From Phycisphaeraceae bacterium (GTDB lineage Bacteria > Planctomycetota > Phycisphaerae > Phycisphaerales > Phycisphaeraceae), in contig JAESSU010000419.1 of NCBI GenBank assembly GCA_016763955.1, positions 1 through 8,699 on the forward strand: 8,699 nucleotides of DNA, in the 5' to 3' direction. Positions 1 through 5,850 of the stretch are shown here, in pieces. The stretch's first letter is position 1. The number at the start of each line of letters is the position of its first letter. Made by a program: the position numbers and the translations under genes. A model generated the notes under the pieces. It searched no databases. It was not told the origin of the DNA and saw nothing but the letters and a program-made list of their open reading frames with translations.

Positions 1-45
1 GGCTTGGGTTATAATCAATGGCCTTGTGCTTAGTAACCCGTCTCT
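1..45 (+). promoter_or_regulatory. Probable lpxD promoter (-10 box)
   Basis: A perfect TATAAT hexamer lies at 10-15, about 57 nt before the lpxD start. Its -35 box would fall to the left of the window, so only half the promoter can be judged. Transcription would start near position 22. An inverted repeat, GGGTTA (6-11) and TAACCC (34-39), brackets the -10 box and predicted start point. It could be an operator or may be chance. Confidence 0.45.
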
Positions 46-61
46 AATCGCTAGTATGTAT

Positions 62-65
62 AGGA
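62..65 (+). promoter_or_regulatory. Ribosome binding site of lpxD
   Basis: AGGA sits 6 nt before the ATG at 72. This is a normal Shine-Dalgarno spacing and supports that start. Confidence 0.55.
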
Positions 66-71
66 TCACCA

Positions 72-1109
72 ATGCCTTCTTACACGATCACGCAACTTGC
101 TAAACACGTCGATGGTCAGGTCACTGGCCTTACCGATGTCACCGTTACAGGCATCCAAGTGCTAGACCAAGCGCTAGCGTCGGATCTTTCGTTTATTCGA
201 TCTGCTAAGTTTGCCCAACAGTGGTCTTCGTCAGCTGCCGCAGTGGTCTTGTTAGCTCAATCAATTGAAATCCCCCAAGATTGTGTTAACCGTAGCGTGA
301 TTCGCGTTGAAGATGCAGACATGGCGTTGAACAAGGTGATTGAGCTTTTTGCGCCACCAAAGGTTTGCCCGCAAGCAGGGATTCATCCCACCGCTGTGGT
401 TTCAGAGACGGCAACCCTTGGCAACCAAGTGTGCATCGGCCCTTATTGTATCATTGGTGACAATGTACAAATTGGCGAAGGTTGTGTTTTACATAACGCA
501 GTGAGCGTGTATGAAAATTCAAGCATGGGTTCTTATTGCGAAATTTACTCGGGGGTTGTGATCCGTGAACGCTCACAGATCGGCCACCATGTCATGATTC
601 ATTGTAATGCTGTTATTGGTGCTGATGGCTTTGGATTTCGCGCTTCAGATGACGGACAGGGCATCACCAAAATTCCGCATATTGGCAATGTGATCATTGG
701 TAATCATGTCGAAATAGGTGCCAATTCTTGTGTCGACCGAGCTAAATTTTCTGCGACAACAATTGGTGATGGCACTAAAATCGACAACCTCTGTCAGATT
801 GCTCACAACGTTCAAATTGGACGCTGCTGCCTGATCGCAGCCCAAGTGGGCGTGGCAGGATCGACCACCGTGGGCGATGGCGTCCAAATCGGCGGACAGG
901 TTGGAATTCGTGACAACATCAGTATCGGCAGCGGCGTGAAACTTGCAGCCTGTGCTGCGGTGATGGGGGACATCCCCGATGGTGAAACATGGATGGGCAT
1001 CCCAGCCAAGGAACAAAACACGGCCGCTCGTGAATTTGTGGCGATCCGAAAATTGCCCGAATTGTTAAAGGTCTACAAAGAGTTTAGCAAACAGATGAAA
1101 AACGATTAA
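72..1109 (+). CDS. lpxD: UDP-3-O-acylglucosamine N-acyltransferase LpxD
   Basis: LpxD transfers a 3-hydroxyacyl chain from acyl carrier protein to the 2-amino group of UDP-3-O-acyl-glucosamine, the third step of lipid A synthesis, in the cytoplasm. At 345 residues it has the usual family length (E. coli about 341). Residues 1-100 form the uridine-binding N-terminal domain. About 103-310 are hexapeptide repeats of a left-handed beta helix, with many IG-x-x-x-x-I/V steps such as TLGNQVCIG and VQIGEGCVL. The last 30 residues form a helical tail. The diagnostic GADGFGF is at 183-189, and QIAHNVQIG at 242-250 carries His245, the counterpart of the catalytic His239 of E. coli. The lpxC-fabZ fusion follows, so the two are probably cotranscribed. 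The family call is secure. Confidence 0.96.
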   Translation: MPSYTITQLAKHVDGQVTGLTDVTVTGIQVLDQALASDLSFIRSAKFAQQWSSSAAAVVLLAQSIEIPQDCVNRSVIRVEDADMALNKVIELFAPPKVCPQAGIHPTAVVSETATLGNQVCIGPYCIIGDNVQIGEGCVLHNAVSVYENSSMGSYCEIYSGVVIRERSQIGHHVMIHCNAVIGADGFGFRASDDGQGITKIPHIGNVIIGNHVEIGANSCVDRAKFSATTIGDGTKIDNLCQIAHNVQIGRCCLIAAQVGVAGSTTVGDGVQIGGQVGIRDNISIGSGVKLAACAAVMGDIPDGETWMGIPAKEQNTAAREFVAIRKLPELLKVYKEFSKQMKND

Positions 1110-1230
1110 ACTGTTAACAGCCAATGGACGGCTGTATTAAATGATCGCGATGCACGGGCATTGCATTGTGTGCAGGTCGATGGAGAAAACCAGCCCACAA
1201 CAGTACGACGAACGCGCGACAGGTTCGCTT
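1110..1230 (+). other. lpxD-lpxC spacer with a small hairpin
   Basis: The perfect palindrome CTGTTAACAG (1111-1120) overlaps a 6-bp hairpin, ACAGCC (1117-1122) with GGCTGT (1130-1135) and a 7-nt loop. There is no T-tract, so strong termination is unlikely. The reading frame of lpxC is open back to an ATG at 1141. A GGACGG at 1126-1131 could serve as its ribosome site and would be partly buried in the hairpin. I treat this stretch as leader rather than coding (see the lpxC-fabZ entry). Confidence 0.35.
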
Positions 1231-2544
1231 ATGCAGCATAAACAGCAAACCATTGCAAAACCCGCCAGTGTCTCTGGTCGTGGACTCTTCACAGGCCAAC
1301 AAGTCAATGTGACCTTCAAGCCTGCGCCCCCTGACTATGGCATTGTTTTTTCCCGCAAAGATATGGGCGGTGAAGAAATACCCGCACGCATTGATCAGGT
1401 CGTCCAACAGGATCGCCGGACCATGCTCCAGCAGGGGAAAACCACCGTCATGACCACCGAGCATGTGCTTAGTGCGCTGTCAGGGCTAGCCATCGACAAC
1501 TGTATCATTGAACTTGATGCAATGGAGCTTCCCGGTGGTGACGGTTCTGCAAAGTTATTTACCGATGTCATTCTCGAAGCCGGGCTTAATGTTTCAGAAG
1601 CGCCCCGACGGACATTGGTCATTGATACCCCCATTTCGGTGAGTGATGGCGATGCGGTCGTCGCTGCTGTGCCTCATGACAAGCCGACTTTGCAGGTGGT
1701 TTATGAGCTCGACTATGATGAACATAATGCTATTGGTCATCAGCTTCGCGTTTTTGATTCTGCTCAGGGCGACTATGCTCAGCAGCTTGCACCAGCTCGG
1801 ACGTTTGTACTTGAAGCGGAAGTTCGACAACTCCGCGCAGCAGGCCTAGGCAAACATTTAACACCCAGCGATATTTTGGTCATCAATCACGAAGGGCCCA
1901 TGGGCGGTAATAATTATCGTTTTGATGATGAGCCGGTTCGTCACAAAATTTTGGATCTTATTGGTGATCTTTGTTTGTTGGGGGTTCCGATTCAAGGCCG
2001 CATTGTGGCTTACAAGTCCGGTCACGCGCTAAACCATGAACTCTGCCGAGCGCTACTTAAACAGTACCGTGAACAACGCCGTCAGCAATTAACCCAAAGT
2101 CATAAAGTACTTGATATTCGCCAGCTTTCACGCATTTTGCCCCATCGTTATCCGATGTTGCTCGTAGACCGTGTGCTGGAGATCGAAGGCACGACCCGTG
2201 CAGTAGGGATTAAGAATGTCACGATCAACGAGCCGTTTTTCCAAGGTCACTATCCTGGCACGCCCATCATGCCCGGGGTTTTGATTGTTGAAGCGATGGC
2301 TCAGCTTGCAGGACTTCTAGTCGGCCAAGAACTCGAACACACCGGTCGTCTGGCAGTTTTGATGAGTATGGATCGTGTCCGTTTGCGCCGTCCGGTGACA
2401 CCCGGTGACCAATTGATTCTTGAAGCGAAGACGATCCGTATTCGCCGTCAACTCGCTCACATGGCTTGCACCGCCTATGTGGGTGACAACATTGCTGCCG
2501 AAGCCGAAATCAAATTCATGCTCATCGATGACGAACAAGCCTAA
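1231..2544 (+). CDS. lpxC/fabZ: Bifunctional LpxC deacetylase / FabZ dehydratase fusion
   Basis: The N-terminal LpxC domain (1-285) removes acetate from UDP-3-O-acyl-GlcNAc, the committed step of lipid A synthesis. The C-terminal FabZ domain (about 294-437) dehydrates 3-hydroxyacyl-ACP in fatty acid elongation, so the fusion links two uses of the same acyl-ACP pool. From the ATG at 1231 (437 aa), the zinc ligands are His78, His238 and Asp242, with Glu77 as general base (TTEHVLSAL) and His265 in SGHALNHEL. This numbering is within one residue of E. coli LpxC. FabZ shows LPHRYPMLLVDRV and the catalytic pair His340 and Glu354 (GHYPGTPIMPG, IVEAMAQ). In-frame ATGs at 1141, 1150 and 1180 would add up to 30 residues that do not resemble LpxC. 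I chose 1231 from this fit; its AGG at 1221-1223 is weak. Such fusions are known in Bacteroidota, Planctomycetota and relatives. No lpxA follows here. Confidence 0.93.
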   Translation: MQHKQQTIAKPASVSGRGLFTGQQVNVTFKPAPPDYGIVFSRKDMGGEEIPARIDQVVQQDRRTMLQQGKTTVMTTEHVLSALSGLAIDNCIIELDAMELPGGDGSAKLFTDVILEAGLNVSEAPRRTLVIDTPISVSDGDAVVAAVPHDKPTLQVVYELDYDEHNAIGHQLRVFDSAQGDYAQQLAPARTFVLEAEVRQLRAAGLGKHLTPSDILVINHEGPMGGNNYRFDDEPVRHKILDLIGDLCLLGVPIQGRIVAYKSGHALNHELCRALLKQYREQRRQQLTQSHKVLDIRQLSRILPHRYPMLLVDRVLEIEGTTRAVGIKNVTINEPFFQGHYPGTPIMPGVLIVEAMAQLAGLLVGQELEHTGRLAVLMSMDRVRLRRPVTPGDQLILEAKTIRIRRQLAHMACTAYVGDNIAAEAEIKFMLIDDEQA

Positions 2545-2682
2545 CCCCCCCCGGAACCCCCGGAACCCCCGGAAGTTTTATTTGGAATCAAGCGTACTTC
2601 TTGGTTATTTTAATTGCGTTTAAAACTTTTTAGAAAAGCCCAATGCTGAGGCTCGGCTTCCGGGGCGAAGCATGGGATTCCC
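2545..2682. repeat. Diverged copy of REP-like repeat family
   Basis: This copy starts at the first base after the lpxC-fabZ stop codon. The left edge is a C-run followed by CCCCGGAAGTTTT. The right end is AAGCCCA (2636-2642), a bulged A, TGCT, a variable loop, and AGCATGGGATT (2669-2679) followed by CCC. The two arms pair over 11 positions (one G-T wobble, one bulge). The same left edge and right hairpin form the 84-bp units at 5450-5617, but the middle here is longer and unlike them. It resembles repetitive extragenic palindromic elements in size and position; no associated transposase is visible. Confidence 0.7.
2548..2574. repeat. Three tandem 9-bp repeats (CCCCCGGAA)
   Basis: CCCCCGGAA occurs three times in a row with an exact 9-bp period, at the left edge of the REP-like copy and 3 nt after the lpxC-fabZ stop. 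The other copies of the family carry this motif only once. This looks like local slippage expansion. Confidence 0.8.
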
Positions 2683-2701
2683 GAGTCCCGTCTATTTGAT
2701 T

Positions 2702-2707
2702 AAGGAG
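2702..2707 (+). promoter_or_regulatory. Ribosome binding site deciding the start at 2714
   Basis: AAGGAG sits 6 nt before the ATG at 2714. It is the best Shine-Dalgarno in the window. It rules against the in-frame ATG at 2672, which lies inside the REP-like hairpin. Confidence 0.75.
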
Positions 2708-2713
2708 TCCGTC

Positions 2714-3082
2714 ATGCCCGTTACAAAATTGACTGCCGATGCTCGAATCGAAAAAGCCATTCTTGCGGGCAAGCTCCTTAGTGAGATGAATTTCAATCAA
2801 AAAGTTTGGGCATTGACGGTTCGCATTCCCAAAGGCAAGGTTGCGACTTACGGGGACATTGCTCACAAGCTCGACTCTCAGGGATATCGTGCGGTGGGTA
2901 TGGCCATGAATCGTAATCCTTACGCACCGGCTGTGCCTTGTCATCGGGTGGTCGGAGCCGATGGCAAACTCACTGGTTTTGCAGGTGGGATTGATGCCAA
3001 GCGGAAATTGCTCGTTGACGATAAAGTGCCCATGCGTAATCTTGATCAGGTTGATCTCTGCGAGGCTCATTTTGACTTGTGA
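2714..3082 (+). CDS. MGMT-family O6-alkylguanine-DNA alkyltransferase, single domain
   Basis: This 122-aa protein is the DNA-binding and active-site domain of the O6-methylguanine-DNA methyltransferase family. Members repair alkylated guanine by moving the alkyl group to their own cysteine. The helix-turn-helix region spans about 43-67 (VATYGDIAHKL then RAVGMAMNRNP, with the arginine finger Arg59). The acceptor motif PCHRVV has Cys76 and His77, followed by GKLTGFAGG (84-92). The N-terminal ribonuclease-H-like domain of Ogt and Ada is absent, as in short MGMT-like proteins. Because Cys76 is kept, it is not an alkyltransferase-like (ATL) protein, which would have Trp or Ala there. The glutamate that normally completes the Cys-His-Glu network (LLxxE) is Asp103 here (LLVDD). 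It may be a true repair enzyme or a related DNA-binding sensor. Confidence 0.88.
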   Translation: MPVTKLTADARIEKAILAGKLLSEMNFNQKVWALTVRIPKGKVATYGDIAHKLDSQGYRAVGMAMNRNPYAPAVPCHRVVGADGKLTGFAGGIDAKRKLLVDDKVPMRNLDQVDLCEAHFDL

Positions 3083-3267
3083 GTCCGATTTGTAAACGGA
3101 ACTCGAACCGAGGATTTTTACGTCTGATAATGCCCGAGTATGTGCTGCCAACAGGTTACTTTTCTCACATAAAGCCGAATTTGGGCTATTGTTAAGTCCT
3201 TTAATGTTCGACAATATTCATGTAGGCAAGGTATCGTTACGCTGACCGGAGTCAGGGTACGTTTACG
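3083..3267 (+). other. Spacer before the kinase-like gene
   Basis: I see no gene here. TTGTTA (3189-3194), a 17-bp gap and CAATAT make a poor promoter candidate for the downstream gene. A 5-bp stem with a tetraloop, CTGAC (3242-3246) and GTCAG (3251-3255), lies just before the start of that gene. Confidence 0.25.
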
Positions 3268-4683
3268 ATGGGATATGGGAAGTTAATAATTACAATGACC
3301 CAACAGGCTAGCAGTATGACCGTAGACGAGATCTCAATGGGTTCCAATATGAATTCACATAGCTCTGCTGCGCCTAGTGCTTTGCCCCACAAACCGATCT
3401 CCGCCAAGTTAGCCAAGTTACAACAGGCCCTCCAGCAGCAGGTCTTTGAGCCGGATCACGAATATCAGGTTTTCGGCAAGCCGGAGATGCAGCGCGATAT
3501 CGCACCCACCATGGTCAATTATTGGTTTGCCACAAGTGGACAGGCCACAACGCCAGAAGAAATTTTCGATCATTTGCACTGGGGCGGGGTTTACGTTTTT
3601 CTCTGTGAAAATACCAATGAAGCAGTGAGTGTGCAGCAGGCTTTTCATGACAAAGGCGGCTTTGTAATCGATCAGCCCATCACGCCTATTCGCACGCGGA
3701 TCATGGGGCTAAGTGTGCCCGGGTTTTGCAAGAAGGGTTATTATTTTATTGCTCGGAAGATGCTCCTAGTCTTGCCAGGCACCACGACGGATCGCTTTAC
3801 TTACCATGTCCAACTGGCTCGCAATGAACAGGCTGAATTTGGTCATGTGGTTTACAAAGAGGTTCCTTCACTGGATAACGTTGTATGGCGTTTGAAAGAA
3901 AAGCATCCCGAACTTTCTCACGAAGTGATTCTCAAACGTGCCCGCAAGCTTGTTGAAAGTGTCTTCCCGATTTTCCTGACGCGTGAGACTGCAATTCTTA
4001 ATATTCTCCAACGCGATCTGCCTGAGGATTACCGGCATCGTGTGCCTAAGGTGATTGGTTATGAGAAGGATAGCCGGGGCTTTGTTCGCCGTTTGTATCT
4101 CAATTGGTTGAGGCTTGGCGGCAAACCCATGACTCAAATCGAGTTTGCCATGCAGTCCGCGGACTTACTGCGCACGCTACATGACGAAGGGGGCATGATT
4201 CACCTAGACCTTCGTTTAGATAACATCGTCATCAGTAATGGGCAGGTGAGCTTTGTAGACTTTGGCTCAGCGGTGCGTGTCGGCGAAGACCTAACCCAAA
4301 GCCCAATGCTCAGCACGCTGTTTGAAGAGATGATGCGCACCAGTCAAATTCAACGCTTACTGGGCAAATGGAAAGACACCGGCCGGGTCACCAGTCGCGT
4401 GATCAGTGACCAGCATCAGCGTGTCGATAAAGCAATCGACTTTTTCTATCTAGCTGTGCAAATGAACCGCCCGCATAATAACCCTGAATTTGTCGATCAA
4501 GTGCATTACGACAAAGAGAGTCTCGAAGCAGGCCAAATTAATAATCTCACCGGCTCGATTCTCCGGCCCCAAGACCCACAACGACCCGTCTTTCGCTGTG
4601 CTTCGGATATTCTCAATGGCCTTAAACGTATTGAACGCAGACTCTATGATGCAGATCAGCATCCGAGCCAATTAAACAAATAA
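3268..4683 (+). CDS. Protein-kinase-fold protein with large N-terminal extension
   Basis: The C-terminal half carries the conserved residues of the eukaryotic-like kinase fold: Lys197 in VVYKEVP, Glu240 in the helix LTRETAILNIL, the catalytic loop HLDLRLDN (312-319, with Asp314 and Asn319), and the metal-binding DFG at 331-333 (VDFGSA). The HRD arginine is Leu313, and I find no glycine-rich GxGxxG loop before Lys197. It therefore resembles the atypical kinases (lipopolysaccharide, RIO or aminoglycoside type) more than Hanks-type kinases. Residues 1-190 match nothing I recognise. They begin with a low-complexity Ser/Met/Gln-rich stretch (about 10-60) and have no signal peptide or membrane segment. 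The start is uncertain: ATG 3268 and 3295 are both in frame and neither has a good ribosome site. The substrate is unknown. Nearness to lipid A genes permits, but does not show, a role in lipopolysaccharide phosphorylation. Confidence 0.75.
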   Translation: MGYGKLIITMTQQASSMTVDEISMGSNMNSHSSAAPSALPHKPISAKLAKLQQALQQQVFEPDHEYQVFGKPEMQRDIAPTMVNYWFATSGQATTPEEIFDHLHWGGVYVFLCENTNEAVSVQQAFHDKGGFVIDQPITPIRTRIMGLSVPGFCKKGYYFIARKMLLVLPGTTTDRFTYHVQLARNEQAEFGHVVYKEVPSLDNVVWRLKEKHPELSHEVILKRARKLVESVFPIFLTRETAILNILQRDLPEDYRHRVPKVIGYEKDSRGFVRRLYLNWLRLGGKPMTQIEFAMQSADLLRTLHDEGGMIHLDLRLDNIVISNGQVSFVDFGSAVRVGEDLTQSPMLSTLFEEMMRTSQIQRLLGKWKDTGRVTSRVISDQHQRVDKAIDFFYLAVQMNRPHNNPEFVDQVHYDKESLEAGQINNLTGSILRPQDPQRPVFRCASDILNGLKRIERRLYDADQHPSQLNK

Positions 4684-4700
4684 GTGCGTTAAGTGACAAC

Positions 4701-4797
4701 AATACCATTTACGATTAACACTTGTGCGTGACTGACATTGCCAACACAAACGCGACAAAGTCTTATGAACCGTTCGACGCGTATAAGTTGACTGCAA
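4701..4797 (-). repeat. Dispersed repeat, copy A (inverted partner at 5668-5782)
   Basis: Read on the minus strand, this segment aligns with 5668-5782 on the plus strand. The part 4701-4773 matches 5710-5782 without gaps, with about 56 of 73 identities counted by hand. It includes ACGGTTCATAA (11 of 11) and TCACGCACxAGTxTTAATCG. TTATACGC and TTGCAG extend the match outward. Copy A lacks about 18 nt present in copy B. It starts 17 nt after the stop of the kinase-like gene. In the direction of that gene, TACGA (4710-4714) and TTGTG (4722-4726) can pair as RNA around a 7-nt loop. Confidence 0.72.
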
Positions 4798-4850
4798 TTT
4801 AGTATTGACATTGGTCTGTTATCGCTAGGCGCTTTTGCTTCAAAAAATAG

Positions 4851-4871
4851 CTGCGACACGACGTGTCGCAG
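4851..4871. promoter_or_regulatory. 9-bp inverted repeat upstream of the thioredoxin gene
   Basis: CTGCGACAC (4851-4859) and GTGTCGCAG (4863-4871) are perfect arms around a 3-nt centre (GAC). The element lies 44-64 nt before the ATG at 4915 and just upstream of where a -35 box would be, so it could be an operator. It could also be a hairpin terminator for upstream transcription, although no T-tract follows. Confidence 0.5.
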
Positions 4872-4901
4872 ATCCATGGAATAAATCTGAACGTTTGATC
4901 G

Positions 4902-4907
4902 TATACT
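4902..4907 (+). promoter_or_regulatory. Candidate -10 box for a leaderless thioredoxin mRNA
   Basis: TATACT ends 7 nt before the ATG at 4915, so transcription would begin about at the start codon. There is no Shine-Dalgarno in front of that ATG and no good -35 box (GAATAA at the expected place). The spacing matches the candidate in front of the acylphosphatase gene. Confidence 0.35.
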
Positions 4908-4914
4908 ACAGACC

Positions 4915-5430
4915 ATGAATGAATCCCAAACCAAACCATCGTCGTCGATTTTTACTGTTGTTAGTTTGCTCGTTTTAGCAGTAGGAGGCGTGTTTTGGTT
5001 AGCCAATAGCCAGAACAACACAGCCGCTGAGCATGGCCAGCTAGTTCCATCACAATTAGCAACAATTAGTAGCGATGGCGTGGTCCACCTGACGAATTGG
5101 AGCTATGACATCTCCAAGGCGTTTGCTCAAGCCAAAACCACCGGCAAGCCTGTGCTGATGATGGTTACCGCAGATTGGTGTGGCCCTTGTCAGAAACTCA
5201 AAAAGGAGGTCTTGTCCTTACCGGAGGTTGATCAAAAAATCCAAGAAGGTTTCACGCCAGTGGTGTGGGACTTAACCGAGCCCACAGAGCAAGAAATTCA
5301 ACAAGCGACCCAGTGGCAAGTCACTGATGGTATTCCAGCGATGGTGATTTTTGATGCAGAGGGTAAGCCCGTTAAGCGACTTGTCGGGGCAGTACCTCAA
5401 GCAAAATTTCTCCAATGGCTCGGTGCGTAA
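4915..5430 (+). CDS. Membrane-anchored thioredoxin-like protein
   Basis: This 171-aa protein has an N-terminal hydrophobic segment (about 12-30, IFTVVSLLVLAVGGVFWLA) without a clear cleavage site. It is probably a signal anchor that places the thioredoxin domain outside the cytoplasmic membrane. The domain (about 60-171) contains WCGPC at 88-92 (redox cysteines 89 and 92) after VLMMVTAD, and the cis-proline loop GIPAM (Pro141). WCGPC is the motif of reducing thioredoxins. The likely role is dithiol exchange on envelope proteins; the partner is unknown. An internal AGGAGG (4983-4988) precedes an in-frame GTG at 4990. Starting there would remove most of the anchor, so I prefer 4915. The gene stands alone between repeats. 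Confidence 0.87.
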   Translation: MNESQTKPSSSIFTVVSLLVLAVGGVFWLANSQNNTAAEHGQLVPSQLATISSDGVVHLTNWSYDISKAFAQAKTTGKPVLMMVTADWCGPCQKLKKEVLSLPEVDQKIQEGFTPVVWDLTEPTEQEIQQATQWQVTDGIPAMVIFDAEGKPVKRLVGAVPQAKFLQWLGA

Positions 5431-5445
5431 GGGTTTTATATTTAG

Positions 5446-5628
5446 CCCCCCCCGGAAGTTTCCCTCGGATTCAATAACCGTTTTGAGCAAAGCCCAACGC
5501 TAAGGCTCCGCGAAGCATGGGATTCCCTATCCTCCCCGGAAGTTTTCCTCGGATTCAATAACCGTTTTGAGCAAAGCCCAACGCTAAGGCTCCGCGAAGC
5601 ATGGGATTCCCTATCCCCCCCGGAAGTT
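5446..5628. repeat. 84-bp tandem duplication of the REP-like repeat
   Basis: Two full units (5450-5533 and 5534-5617) differ at only two positions. A third begins at 5618 and loses similarity after about 11 nt (CCCCGGAAGTT). Each unit runs from CCCCGGAAGTTT through a segment starting CGGATTCAATAACC to the hairpin AAGCCCA + bulged A + CGCT (5490-5501 and 5574-5585) paired with AGCATGGGATT (5514-5524 and 5598-5608). Position 4 before the loop gives a C-A mismatch where the copy at 2636-2679 has T-A. The array starts 15 nt after the thioredoxin stop codon. The near-identity of the units points to a recent duplication. Confidence 0.88.
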
Positions 5629-5667
5629 CGAGCCCCCGAATCTCCGAACCTAGCCCCTGAAGCCAGT

Positions 5668-5782
5668 TTGCAGAGATTATACGCACCGCGTCTATTTTGT
5701 GCGTGTCGGACGGTTCATAAACCTTTATAGCATTTACATTCGCCAGGTCAATCACGCACGAGTTTTAATCGTGAGGGGTATT
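5668..5782 (+). repeat. Dispersed repeat, copy B (inverted partner at 4701-4797)
   Basis: This is the plus-strand counterpart of copy A. It contains an extra stretch with a 6-bp stem, ACGCAC (5681-5686) and GTGCGT (5699-5704). It also has CACGA (5757-5761) and TCGTG (5769-5773) around a 7-nt loop, at the same place as the stem in copy A. Relative to the acylphosphatase gene on the minus strand, it lies downstream of the stop codon in the same orientation that copy A has to the kinase-like gene. Confidence 0.72.
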
Positions 5783-5800
5783 ATTTGAATTTTTAATAGC

Positions 5801-5820
5801 CGCAGACATACTTGTCTGCG
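5801..5820. terminator. Hairpin between convergent genes
   Basis: CGCAGACA (5801-5808) and TGTCTGCG (5813-5820) form a perfect 8-bp stem with a TACT loop, 31 nt past the acylphosphatase stop. No T-run follows on either strand. It could end transcription of the minus-strand gene or act in both directions, but it is not a standard intrinsic terminator. Confidence 0.5.
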
Positions 5821-5850
5821 CGGTGATGCGACAATTGAAATACAACCGCT

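Noticed and set aside
3083..3130. Possible tRNA T-arm (CGGTTCGAG on the minus strand)
   Set aside because: The flanking bases do not pair into a T-stem and no acceptor or anticodon arm can be drawn.
2630..3214. 194-aa minus-strand reading frame
   Set aside because: It lies antisense to the alkyltransferase gene, whose motifs are clear, and its translation shows no recognisable domain.
4805..4810. TTGACA as a -35 box for the thioredoxin gene
   Set aside because: No -10-like hexamer occurs 16-18 bp downstream.
4689..5021. 110-aa minus-strand reading frame
   Set aside because: It runs through repeat copy A and the start of the thioredoxin gene with no domain or ribosome site.
5490..5608. Integron attC site suggested by GCCCAAC
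   Set aside because: No matching GTTGGGC arm is present; the partner arm is AGCATGGG and no integrase is in view.
5446..5628. CRISPR array
   Set aside because: The repeating unit is 84 bp with no separate variable spacers and only two full copies, and no cas gene is present.
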